Source: Acinetobacter sp. (GTDB lineage: Bacteria; Pseudomonadota; Gammaproteobacteria; Pseudomonadales; Moraxellaceae). Taken from it: a stretch of DNA of 5,506 bases. Location of the stretch: NCBI GenBank assembly GCA_008017255.1, contig SSHD01000155.1:1-5506 (forward strand). The letters are read 5' to 3'. Under the pieces are notes generated by a model, which worked only from the letters and a program-made list of their open reading frames with translations, made no database searches and was not told where the DNA came from. Shown here piece after piece: positions 1 to 5,506 of the stretch (position 1 is its first letter; every line of letters starts with the position of its first letter). A program made the translations under genes and the position numbers.

Positions 1-10
1 CTAAAAATGG

Positions 11-646
11 TTAAGGTTTAATCAGCCCATAACGAATCGCAAGATGAGTGAGTTTGACATCACTATCAATGCTCAATTTTTCAAAAATACGATAACGATA
101 GGTATTGACGGTTTTTACACTGACAAATAATTTGTCGGCAATGTCCTGCGCACTAATGCAATTCACTACCATCATTGCCACTTGCATTTCCCGTTCCGAC
201 AGCGCATCGAAAGGCGACTGCTGAGTATCGGACAAATACGAGCTGGCCAGTTGTTCTGCAATATCGGCACTAAAATATTTGCCGCCTTGCATCACCTTAT
301 GAATCGCCCGTACCATTTCTGCAATCGGCGCGCCTTTGGTAATGTAACCTTTGGCACCAGCCTTTAACAGCAGTGACGGATACGGTTCTTCTGCTAGACC
401 GCTGACAGCAATGACTTTAATCTCTGGCGCAATCTGCAATAAACGCCGTGTGGTTTCTACCCCACCAATGCCTGGCATATTGACATCGAGCAAGACCACT
501 TGCGGCGATTTTTGGCGGACTAAGGCAATCGCTTCTTCGCCAGATTCGGCTTGTCCGATGACTTCAACATCGGGATGGTCTTCTAGCATGCGGCAAATGC
601 CCGTGCGTACCAGCTCATGATCATCAACAACGAGAACAGTGATCAC
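11..646 (-). CDS. gacA: GacA/UvrY-family two-component response regulator (NarL/LuxR type)
   Basis: DNA-binding response regulator of 211 residues, the usual length for GacA/UvrY. The N-terminal receiver domain (about residues 1-120) shows the acidic pair D8-D9, the phospho-acceptor D54 in the LLDVNMPG context, S82 at the conserved Ser/Thr position and K104. A linker leads to a LuxR-type helix-turn-helix (about 149-209) with LSEREMQV and the recognition-helix signature VSVKTVNTYRYRIFEKL. In the family, the hybrid kinase GacS/BarA phosphorylates the Asp and the regulator controls global post-exponential, biofilm and virulence genes; no kinase gene lies in this window, so that partner is inferred. 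The start is GTG at 646, supported by a very strong Shine-Dalgarno sequence six bases upstream. It is divergent from pbpG. The family assignment is firm; the exact name rests on overall similarity and on remembered Acinetobacter gene order, where gacA lies next to pbpG. Confidence 0.9.
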   Translation of the reverse strand: MITVLVVDDHELVRTGICRMLEDHPDVEVIGQAESGEEAIALVRQKSPQVVLLDVNMPGIGGVETTRRLLQIAPEIKVIAVSGLAEEPYPSLLLKAGAKGYITKGAPIAEMVRAIHKVMQGGKYFSADIAEQLASSYLSDTQQSPFDALSEREMQVAMMVVNCISAQDIADKLFVSVKTVNTYRYRIFEKLSIDSDVKLTHLAIRYGLIKP

Positions 647-652
647 AAGAAG

Positions 653-660
653 ACCTCCTT
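653..660 (-). promoter_or_regulatory. Shine-Dalgarno site of gacA
   Basis: On the minus strand this reads AAGGAGGT, an almost full complement of the 16S rRNA 3' end, followed by six bases (CTTCTT) and the GTG start at 646. Such a strong site compensates for the GTG start and fixes the start position. Confidence 0.85.
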
Positions 661-690
661 TTCAAAAAAACAGTTTTTTGTTACATAAAG

Positions 691-724
691 CAAAATTAGC
701 TTGCAATGAAATGACAAAATTAGC
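691..724. repeat. Direct repeat CAAAATTAGC x2
   Basis: Two exact copies of CAAAATTAGC sit at 691-700 and 715-724, and each is followed within three bases by CAATG or AATG. The 24-bp period is a little over two helical turns. The pair lies 45-78 bp upstream of the gacA start, a plausible place for a regulator or promoter repeat, although AT-rich chance similarity is possible. Confidence 0.5.
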
Positions 725-855
725 AATGCTATTCTTTGTGTTTAGAGCATAGTTGTACACAATTGTGTCTATTAAAGCATTAGCCAATGGTTTTAAATGT
801 AAGGCATAATGATAGTAAGCGCAATTGTACAGCGTCTAGAGTTGAGTAATGTGTT

Positions 856-1923
856 GTGAGAAATTTTAAAAAATCGGTCATGCATGCGTTAAGCATGTCT
901 ATCTTGTTGGCTTGTAGCACAACGAGTTTTGCTGAATTGGTAGAAACAACCGATGCAGTGGCTTCGAGTGAACAAGGTTCAGCTTCACTAAGTTGGTCGG
1001 CAAGTGATGTCAGTCAATTTATGGAAGACGATGAGTCATTAGAGATTAGCCCGCAAGGTTCAACCTCTGTGACCACGACGTTGCGTAGTGGCGGTTCTGC
1101 AACCATTAGCTCATCACTACAACCACAAAAAAGTATCCAAATTCGTGATACCTCTTTGGGCTATAGCAGCCAACCTTCAGTTAATGCCCGTGCGGCTTTG
1201 GTGATGGATGCGCAAACCGGTGAAGTGCTGTACAGCAAAAACAGTAATATGGCGGTGCCCATTGCTTCTATTACCAAGCTCATGACAGCTGTGGTTACGG
1301 CAGATGCGCAATTAAATATGTCTGAAGATATTACCCTGACATCCATTGATTTTGCTGGTGCGGGTGGAAAAAACTCTAGCTCGACTTTACGCGTTGGCGA
1401 TTCGATGAACCGTGCCGAGGCCTTGCTATTTGCCTTAATGAAATCGGAAAATCCTGCTGCTGCTGCATTGGCGCGGACGTATCCAGGTGGTCGTTCAGCC
1501 TTTGTTGCTGCCATGAATGCCAAAGCGAGACAGTTGGGCATGGGGGCAACACGTTTTTCAGAATCAACTGGCTTAGACCCACACAATGTGTCATCGGCAC
1601 GTGATTTGGGTATCTTGGTGCGTACCGCATCGCAATATGGTTTGATTCGTCAGTTTTCAACTACGCCAACTTATGATTTCAACTTAGGTTATCGGGTATT
1701 GAAATCGAATAATACCAATGCTCTCGTGCGCAACGGCGGTTGGAATATCAACATTTCTAAAACGGGTTATATTAACGAAGCAGGTCGTTGTGTGGTCATG
1801 CACGCCACAGTAAATTCACGCCCTGCGGTGGTGGTGGTGTTGGGTGCGCCAAGTTCGCAGTCACGTACCAATGATGCAACTAATCTACTCAGCTGGTTAA
1901 GCACTTTACCAAAACGTGTTTAA
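856..1923 (+). CDS. pbpG: PBP7-type D-alanyl-D-alanine endopeptidase (peptidase S11)
   Basis: Low-molecular-mass penicillin-binding protein of 355 residues acting on peptidoglycan peptides outside the inner membrane. All three active-site motifs are present: S138-I-T-K141 (nucleophile Ser and Lys), S197-E-N199, and K302-T-G304. The family cleaves D-Ala-meso-diaminopimelate cross-links (endopeptidase) or terminal D-Ala (carboxypeptidase). Residues 1-26 form a secretion signal with a RNFKK basic region and a hydrophobic core. It has a signal peptidase I-like site (SFA before E27) and also an LLAC sequence at 17-20 that could serve as a lipobox. Residues 27 to about 110 are rich in Ser, Thr and acidic residues, probably a flexible linker, which makes the protein longer than E. 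coli PBP7 (about 310). Start is GTG at 856: an in-frame stop lies at 847, the ribosome site (GAG at 844-846) is weak, and the alternative ATG at 880 would lose the basic n-region. In A. baumannii pbpG is linked to envelope integrity and serum survival (recalled from literature). Confidence 0.93.
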   Translation: MRNFKKSVMHALSMSILLACSTTSFAELVETTDAVASSEQGSASLSWSASDVSQFMEDDESLEISPQGSTSVTTTLRSGGSATISSSLQPQKSIQIRDTSLGYSSQPSVNARAALVMDAQTGEVLYSKNSNMAVPIASITKLMTAVVTADAQLNMSEDITLTSIDFAGAGGKNSSSTLRVGDSMNRAEALLFALMKSENPAAAALARTYPGGRSAFVAAMNAKARQLGMGATRFSESTGLDPHNVSSARDLGILVRTASQYGLIRQFSTTPTYDFNLGYRVLKSNNTNALVRNGGWNINISKTGYINEAGRCVVMHATVNSRPAVVVVLGAPSSQSRTNDATNLLSWLSTLPKRV

Positions 1924-1936
1924 GCGATGTAGACAT

Positions 1937-1968
1937 AAAAAAACCAGTTGCTTGCAACTGGTTTTTTT
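1937..1968. terminator. Bidirectional rho-independent terminator between pbpG and thrC
   Basis: A perfect stem CCAGTTG (1944-1950) / CAACTGG (1955-1961) with a CTTG loop is flanked by seven A (1937-1943) and seven T (1962-1968). Read from either strand it gives a stem followed by a U run, so it suits both converging genes: it starts 14 bp after the pbpG stop and ends 17 bp after the thrC stop. Confidence 0.92.
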
Positions 1969-1984
1969 ATTGAGCTATTTGTTG

Positions 1985-3118
1985 TTACATATTTGAAAGA
2001 ATAGAATCTTTCACCTGACTCATGGTCGCATCAATCGACAACATTACAGCATCGGCACATTGTTTGATGGCGGTATCTGGGTCTTTTAAGCCATTACCTG
2101 TTACGGTACATACAATCACTGAACCTTCAGCAATTTTACCCGCTTTAATATCACGTATTGCACCGCCAATAGACGCGGCTGAAGCCGGTTCTACAAACAC
2201 GCCTTCGTACATCGAAAGTAGACGTTGTGCTTCTAAAATTTCCGCATCAGACAGTTCATCAAACCAGCCCTTAGAATCACGTACTACCGCTTTGGCATGG
2301 TTCCAACTTTGTGGATTACCAATACGAATAGCGGTTGCTACGGTTTCAGGGTGTTCAACTGGCGCACCGCGTAAGAATGGCGCAGCGCCATCGGCTTGAT
2401 ACCCAACCATAATCGGTAAACCAGCAGGCTTAGGACCTGTGAATTGATCTGTTGCCGCATCATAGACAACTTGTTCAAACTGATCGGCAGTTTGATTGGC
2501 AACTGCTTCGGTATAACCCATCCAGTGTGCAGTGATGTTACCCGCATTACCTACTGGTAAGCAGTGATAGTCTGGTGCACGACCGAGCGCATCGACAATT
2601 TCATAAGCAATGGTTTTTTGACCTTGCAAACGGTAAGGGTTGATTGAGTTGACAATGGTCACAGGGGCTTGATCGGCAACGTCTTTCACCAAACGCATAC
2701 CATCGTCGAAGTTACCGCGAATTTGCATGGTAATTGCACCGTACATCATCGCTTGCGCCATTTTACCCATGGCAATTTTGCCTTCTGGAATCAACACAAA
2801 CGCTTTAATGCCGGCACGTGCTGCATAGGCTGCTGCCGCTGCTGAAGTATTACCTGTTGATGCACAGATAATCGCTTTAGAGCCTTCTTCAACCGCTTTG
2901 GTCACAGCCATGGTCATGCCACGGTCTTTAAACGAACCAGTCGGGTTCAGACCCTCGTATTTCACGTAAATTTCTACGTTTTTACCAATAATACGTGGAA
3001 TATTCTCAAGTTTAATCAGTGGAGTATTACCTTCACCTAAAGAAATTGCACGTGTAGTGGCAGACACAGGTAAACGGTCACGATAACGATCTACAAGACC
3101 AGTATAACGATTCGACAT
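1985..3118 (-). CDS. thrC: Threonine synthase
   Basis: PLP-dependent enzyme converting O-phospho-L-homoserine and water to L-threonine and phosphate, the last step of threonine synthesis in the cytoplasm. With the ATG at 3118 it has 377 residues, matching the short (Bacillus-like) ThrC class rather than the longer enzymes of E. coli (about 430) or Pseudomonas (about 470). Visible fold-type II features are the lysine that binds PLP, K64 in NPTGSFKDRG; the ASTGNTSA substrate-side loop (87-94); the phosphate-cradling GNAGN (190-194); and a C-terminal TGNGLKDP. The open frame continues to a TTG at 3160, but that lies inside the repeat element upstream and adds an uncharacteristic 14-residue tail. 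The ATG at 3118 has GGAA (3127-3130) eight bases upstream and gives the normal N-terminus MSNRYTG. It follows hom in the same direction and is likely co-transcribed. No homoserine kinase gene accompanies it here. Confidence 0.95.
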   Translation of the reverse strand: MSNRYTGLVDRYRDRLPVSATTRAISLGEGNTPLIKLENIPRIIGKNVEIYVKYEGLNPTGSFKDRGMTMAVTKAVEEGSKAIICASTGNTSAAAAAYAARAGIKAFVLIPEGKIAMGKMAQAMMYGAITMQIRGNFDDGMRLVKDVADQAPVTIVNSINPYRLQGQKTIAYEIVDALGRAPDYHCLPVGNAGNITAHWMGYTEAVANQTADQFEQVVYDAATDQFTGPKPAGLPIMVGYQADGAAPFLRGAPVEHPETVATAIRIGNPQSWNHAKAVVRDSKGWFDELSDAEILEAQRLLSMYEGVFVEPASAASIGGAIRDIKAGKIAEGSVIVCTVTGNGLKDPDTAIKQCADAVMLSIDATMSQVKDSILSNM

Positions 3119-3147
3119 GATGGGTGTTCCAATATTAGGTAGAGAAA

Positions 3148-3217
3148 AAATCCCGCCCAACCTCTCTTTTCAAGGGAGGCGTTCCTCTCTTTATGAAAGA
3201 GGGGTGAGGGGAGATTT
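3148..3217. repeat. 70-bp imperfect inverted-repeat element with two internal hairpins
   Basis: The ends pair imperfectly: AAATCCCGCCCAACC on the left against the complement of GGGGTGAGGGGAGATTT on the right. Inside are two adjacent hairpins: CCTCTCTT / AAGGGAGG (3161-3168 with 3172-3179, 3-base loop, one non-Watson-Crick pair) and CCTCTCTTT / AAAGAGGGG (3184-3192 with 3196-3204, 3-base loop, one such pair). The whole unit can fold either as a three-way cruciform or as one longer hairpin. It fills most of the hom-thrC spacer. The design resembles REP/MITE-type intergenic repeats; copy number elsewhere in the genome cannot be seen here. It has no U run, so it is not a standard terminator, though the RNA structure could adjust downstream thrC expression or mRNA stability. 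Confidence 0.75.
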
Positions 3218-3224
3218 AGACTGA

Positions 3225-4526
3225 TTAACTCTCGAGCGATTCTAAACGAATTCTAACAATTTCGCCATGAATTGCCGGTAAGGCTTGAATTTGTGCCAAC
3301 GCTTCATCCATTTTCGATTCCAAAATTGGATCGGTTAAAATCACAATTGGAATTAAATCTTTTAAGCGTGATTGCTGCATAATCGCATCAATACTAATGC
3401 CAGCACGGCTTAAAATAGTGGTGACATCGGCCAACACACCGGTTTGATCTTCGGCGTTAATGCGGATGTAATAACCGGTGGTCATTTGTTCACGCGGCAA
3501 AATTGGCAGATCGCTTAAGGCTTCAAAGGCCAATTGTGGAATTGTACCTGCGCCATCTTCGGTATAGGAAATATCACGAACAATATCAATCACATCGGCA
3601 ACCACAGCAGATGCTGTTGGGCCTGCGCCTGCGCCTGCGCCGTAATATAGCGTTGAACCTACCGCATGCGCTTGTACCAATACTGCATTTTTCACGCCAT
3701 TGACGTTGGCGATCAGTTCTTCGGCTGGAATTAAGGTTGGGTGTACGCGTAGCTCAATACCGTTTTCGGCACGGCGTGCAATCCCTAAGTGTTTGATACG
3801 GAAGCCAAGTTCTTCGGCATATTTGACATCTTGTGCGGTAATTTTACTAATGCCTTCGGTATAGACCTTGTCAAATTGCAATGGAATACCAAATGCACAC
3901 GAGGCTAAAATAGTCAGCTTATGTGCAGCATCAATACCTTCAACATCAAACGTGGGGTCAGCTTCGGCATAACCGAGTTGTTGTGCTTCGGCGAGTACAT
4001 CGTCAAAGGCACGGCCTTTTTCACGCATTTCAGTCAGAATAAAGTTGCCTGTACCGTTAATAATACCAGCGAGCCATTGAATATGGTTGGCTGCCAAACC
4101 TTCACGAATCACTTTAATAATTGGAATACCACCTGCTACGGCAGCTTCATAGGCAATTTGCACCGCATGATCTTCGGCGGCTTTAAACAATTCATTGCCA
4201 TGTTCAGCCAGTAGCGCCTTGTTGGCAGTCACTACTTGTTTGCCATGTTTAATGGCTTCCATAATGACGTCATAAGCGGGATAAATTCCGCCCATGACTT
4301 CAACCACCACGTCTACGTCGGGTTGGCGCACAATCGCCATCAGGTCATCGCTTTGTTGAATGCCTTCGAGCTGTAAATCTGGACGTGGACGGCGGGTGCC
4401 TACGTGTGTAATTTGAATTTCTCGACCGGTACGGCGTTTAATTTCAGCAGCGTTTTCTTGTAATAATTTAAGGGCGCCACCACCAACAGTACCAAGACCG
4501 AGTATCGCCAGACGAACTGGTTTCAC
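3225..4526 (-). CDS. hom: Homoserine dehydrogenase
   Basis: NAD(P)H-dependent reduction of L-aspartate 4-semialdehyde to L-homoserine, the branch point toward threonine and methionine, in the cytoplasm. With the GTG start at 4526 the protein has 433 residues, normal for monofunctional Hom enzymes. Domains: a Rossmann nucleotide-binding domain with G10-L-G12-T-V-G15; a catalytic domain with TANK (100-103, K103 expected at the active site), NGTGNFILTEM (157-167), the signature AEADPTFDVEGIDAAHKL (187-204) with D199 and K203; and a C-terminal ACT domain (about 351-430) that usually gives threonine feedback inhibition. There is no fused aspartate kinase. Starts at TTG 4547 and ATG 4538 are also in frame, but GGAG at 4533-4536 lies six bases before the GTG and overlaps the region of the ATG start, so GTG is preferred. 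It precedes thrC by 106 bp, probably in one transcript. Confidence 0.95.
   Translation of the reverse strand: MKPVRLAILGLGTVGGGALKLLQENAAEIKRRTGREIQITHVGTRRPRPDLQLEGIQQSDDLMAIVRQPDVDVVVEVMGGIYPAYDVIMEAIKHGKQVVTANKALLAEHGNELFKAAEDHAVQIAYEAAVAGGIPIIKVIREGLAANHIQWLAGIINGTGNFILTEMREKGRAFDDVLAEAQQLGYAEADPTFDVEGIDAAHKLTILASCAFGIPLQFDKVYTEGISKITAQDVKYAEELGFRIKHLGIARRAENGIELRVHPTLIPAEELIANVNGVKNAVLVQAHAVGSTLYYGAGAGAGPTASAVVADVIDIVRDISYTEDGAGTIPQLAFEALSDLPILPREQMTTGYYIRINAEDQTGVLADVTTILSRAGISIDAIMQQSRLKDLIPIVILTDPILESKMDEALAQIQALPAIHGEIVRIRLESLES
3621..3641 (-). repeat. Hexanucleotide tandem repeat inside hom
   Basis: GCCTGC is repeated three and a half times on the plus strand. On the coding strand this encodes the Gly/Ala run AGAGAG (about residues 297-302), just before PTASAVVAD. 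The unit is two codons, so any length change by slippage would keep the frame. Confidence 0.8.
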
Positions 4527-4532
4527 GTTACA

Positions 4533-4536
4533 CTCC
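4533..4536 (-). promoter_or_regulatory. Shine-Dalgarno site deciding the hom start
   Basis: On the minus strand GGAG is followed by TGTAAC and the GTG start at 4526. The upstream in-frame ATG (4538) overlaps this motif, so the motif can only serve the GTG. Confidence 0.7.
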
Positions 4537-4564
4537 ATTATATGCAATCATTTAAATGAACTAG

Positions 4565-4570
4565 ATCATA
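4565..4570 (-). promoter_or_regulatory. Candidate -10 box for hom (TATGAT)
   Basis: TATGAT on the minus strand matches the sigma-70 -10 consensus at five of six positions and would place transcription start about 32 bp before the hom GTG. No good -35 hexamer is found at 16-18 bp upstream, so this would be a weak or activator-dependent promoter, and hom may instead be read through from dsbC. A perfect palindrome TCATTTAAATGA (4548-4559) follows directly. Confidence 0.3.
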
Positions 4571-4592
4571 GCTAAAAAACAGCCTAGACACT

Positions 4593-4652
4593 AGGGTCTG
4601 TTGACAATTTTAGCCTACAGCGCAAGCCATTTTAGCAATGTCAGCAGCCCCT
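4593..4652. repeat. 60-bp element with 14-bp terminal inverted repeats (possible MITE or IS remnant)
   Basis: The left end AGGGTCTGTTGACA (4593-4606) and the inverted right end AGGGGCTGCTGACA (complement of 4639-4652) match at 12 of 14 positions. The interior holds a second symmetry, ATTTTAGC repeated directly at 4607-4614 and 4629-4636. No clear target-site duplication flanks it and it encodes nothing. The termini look like those of an insertion sequence or a non-autonomous derivative, but I cannot assign a family. It lies between dsbC and hom, about 70 bp from each gene. Confidence 0.6.
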
Positions 4653-4658
4653 CGGGCT
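4646..4658. other. Small GC hairpin downstream of dsbC
   Basis: AGCCC (4646-4650) pairs exactly with GGGCT (4654-4658) around a CTC loop and overlaps the right end of the 60-bp element. Without a following U run on the minus strand it is not a good rho-independent terminator for dsbC, so read-through from dsbC into hom cannot be excluded. Confidence 0.4.
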
Positions 4659-4709
4659 AAGATGATCTTTGATCTGTCGCCCGCGTGGATATTTCATCAA
4701 TCAGTAGTG

Positions 4710-4725
4710 CGCAATTACGCAATTA
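4710..4725. repeat. 8-bp tandem duplication over the dsbC stop codon
   Basis: CGCAATTA occurs twice without a gap (4710-4717 and 4718-4725). The second copy contains the dsbC TAA stop (complement of TTA at 4723-4725). It may be a small slippage duplication at the gene end. Confidence 0.6.
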
Positions 4726-5506
4726 TTTGTTCAGACGTTGTTCGATTTCATTTGCCGACATATAACCGCCTAAGTACACTCCTTCGGCATTATAAATCGC
4801 TGGTGTACCATTTACACCCATATTTAAACCGAGCTGATATTGTTCACGGACTGGGTTTTTACACTCGCCCGCCAGTACCGGCAAGCCTTGTGCTGCTTGG
4901 TTAAATGCCGACTTACGGTCTTCACTACACCAGATCGCTTGCATGGTTGGCATAAATTGTTCGCCACGTGGCCATGCAATGTAGCGCACTTCAATGCCTT
5001 TGGCGTTAATGTCGGCAACGTGTTCATGCAGTTTGTGGCAATACGGACAGCTCGAATCGGTAAACACATAAATCACATGCTTGGCTTTACCATCTTTGGC
5101 AGGGTAAACAATTAAGTCTTCAGTTTTGAGCGCTGCCAAGTGTTTTTTGTTTTCGGTGGCTTGTAGCGCTTCGCTAATATTATGCAATTGTTTGTCGCCT
5201 AAACGAATCACATCGCCCTGAATAATAAATTGACCATCGCTAGTGGCATAGACCGACCCCATGCCCTCTAAACTGACCCAAAATAGGTTGGGTACTTCGG
5301 TTTTTTTCACCGCAACAATTTTGGCGTTGATATTGGCGGCTTTAAAATGCTGATCTAAGGTCGTAATTAAGCGCTGCTGAGCATTGCGCTCGTTTAAGGT
5401 CGATGCTTCGCCAGTCGCAGGGTTGCTGGCTGTCAGCGGGTCTGATTTAGCTGCTGAATTATCTTTAGAGCAGGCGCTAAGCCATAAAGTAGATGCCAAT
5501 GCGCAG
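4723..5506 (-). CDS. dsbC: Thiol:disulfide interchange protein DsbC, predicted lipoprotein (5' end beyond window)
   Basis: Disulfide isomerase of the periplasm that repairs wrong disulfides; in the family it works as a V-shaped dimer kept reduced by DsbD. The frame is open to the window edge. A TTG at 5499 exists, but two further codons (Cys, Ala) read in frame upstream and belong to the hydrophobic signal, so the true start lies outside. Numbering from that TTG: lipobox LSAC ends at C10, a Ser/Ala/Thr-rich tether covers about 11-40, the DsbC N-terminal dimerisation domain about 40-115, and the thioredoxin-fold domain follows with active site C151-P-Y-C154, a second cysteine pair C191/C213 and the cis-proline loop GTPA (231-234). 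E. coli DsbC has CGYC and is soluble, so the CPYC motif and lipobox are differences. The isomerase assignment is firm; DsbG-like or DsbA-like alternatives are less likely given the dimer domain and the second cysteine pair. Confidence 0.92.
   Translation of the reverse strand, partial: CALASTLWLSACSKDNSAAKSDPLTASNPATGEASTLNERNAQQRLITTLDQHFKAANINAKIVAVKKTEVPNLFWVSLEGMGSVYATSDGQFIIQGDVIRLGDKQLHNISEALQATENKKHLAALKTEDLIVYPAKDGKAKHVIYVFTDSSCPYCHKLHEHVADINAKGIEVRYIAWPRGEQFMPTMQAIWCSEDRKSAFNQAAQGLPVLAGECKNPVREQYQLGLNMGVNGTPAIYNAEGVYLGGYMSANEIEQRLNK

Larger units (their letters stand above)
647..855. promoter_or_regulatory. Divergent gacA / pbpG intergenic regulatory region
   Basis: This 209-bp AT-rich spacer must hold the promoters of both divergent genes. 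A CATAAT at 805-810 is a possible -10 box for pbpG, but no good -35 lies 16-18 bp upstream. No convincing sigma-70 pair is visible for gacA. Sequence signals that could bind regulators are a perfect 12-bp palindrome ACACAATTGTGT (757-768), a 10-bp direct repeat CAAAATTAGC (691-700 and 715-724, 24 bp apart start to start), and TTGTACA at 753-759 repeated at 825-831. An A/T-only stem (663-669 against 674-680) lies just upstream of the gacA ribosome site. Specific promoter positions are not established. Confidence 0.5.

Noticed and set aside
1161..1586. Open frame of 141 codons on the minus strand inside pbpG
   Set aside because: It lies fully antisense to a gene with intact catalytic motifs, has no recognisable domain, and is best explained as a shadow of pbpG codon use.
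3161..3204. Tandem hairpins as a rho-independent terminator after hom
   Set aside because: No U run follows either stem on the transcribed strand, and thrC downstream is the expected operon partner.
4586..4599. Imperfect palindrome AGACACTAGGGTCT as an operator for hom
   Set aside because: It overlaps the end of the 60-bp element, matches only 12 of 14 positions, and corresponds to no operator I recognise.
4601..4629. Perfect TTGACA -35 hexamer on the plus strand
   Set aside because: It is part of the terminal inverted repeat, no -10 box lies 16-18 bp downstream (AAGCCA is found), and no plus-strand gene follows.
4641..4697. Eighteen-codon minus-strand frame before hom as a possible leader peptide
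   Set aside because: It has no ribosome binding site, no Thr or multiple Ile codons, and overlaps the repeat element, so it does not fit a threonine attenuator.
4638..4904. Open frame of 88 codons on the plus strand starting in the dsbC-hom spacer
   Set aside because: Most of it is antisense to the conserved DsbC C-terminus, it begins within the inverted-repeat element, and the translation resembles no family I know.

Overview
The window looks like a stretch of core chromosome from an Acinetobacter-type gammaproteobacterium. The protein sequences and the gene order (gacA-like regulator, pbpG, thrC, hom, dsbC) match my memory of Acinetobacter genomes. The ThrC is the short form typical of that genus, and the intergenic DNA is AT-rich with small palindromic repeats. 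The species cannot be fixed from this sequence; base composition looks moderate.

Layout, left to right. A GacA/UvrY-family response regulator (11-646, minus strand) is divergent from pbpG, an exported penicillin-binding protein of the PBP7 / peptidase S11 type (856-1923, plus strand). They share a 209-bp AT-rich intergenic region. pbpG converges with thrC on a symmetric hairpin that can terminate both genes. thrC (threonine synthase, 1985-3118, minus) lies downstream of hom (homoserine dehydrogenase, 3225-4526, minus). The 106 bp between them hold a 70-bp imperfect inverted-repeat element made of two adjacent hairpins. About 200 bp separate hom from the upstream dsbC (4723 to beyond the window edge, minus). 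That gap contains a 60-bp element with 14-bp near-perfect terminal inverted repeats.

How the genes work together: Hom and ThrC catalyse the first committed step (aspartate semialdehyde to homoserine) and the last step (phosphohomoserine to threonine) of threonine synthesis. The homoserine kinase between them is not encoded here. DsbC is a disulfide isomerase for the envelope and carries a lipobox; PbpG trims or cleaves envelope peptidoglycan. GacA is the response regulator of a two-component system whose sensor kinase is not in the window.

I found no CRISPR array, tRNA, rRNA, complete insertion sequence, phage gene or defence system, and no evidence of a new multi-gene system. The items most worth following up are the two small inverted-repeat elements, the predicted lipoprotein nature of DsbC, the ambiguous signal peptide and long Ser/Thr-rich linker of PbpG, and several start codons that a longest-frame annotation would get wrong.
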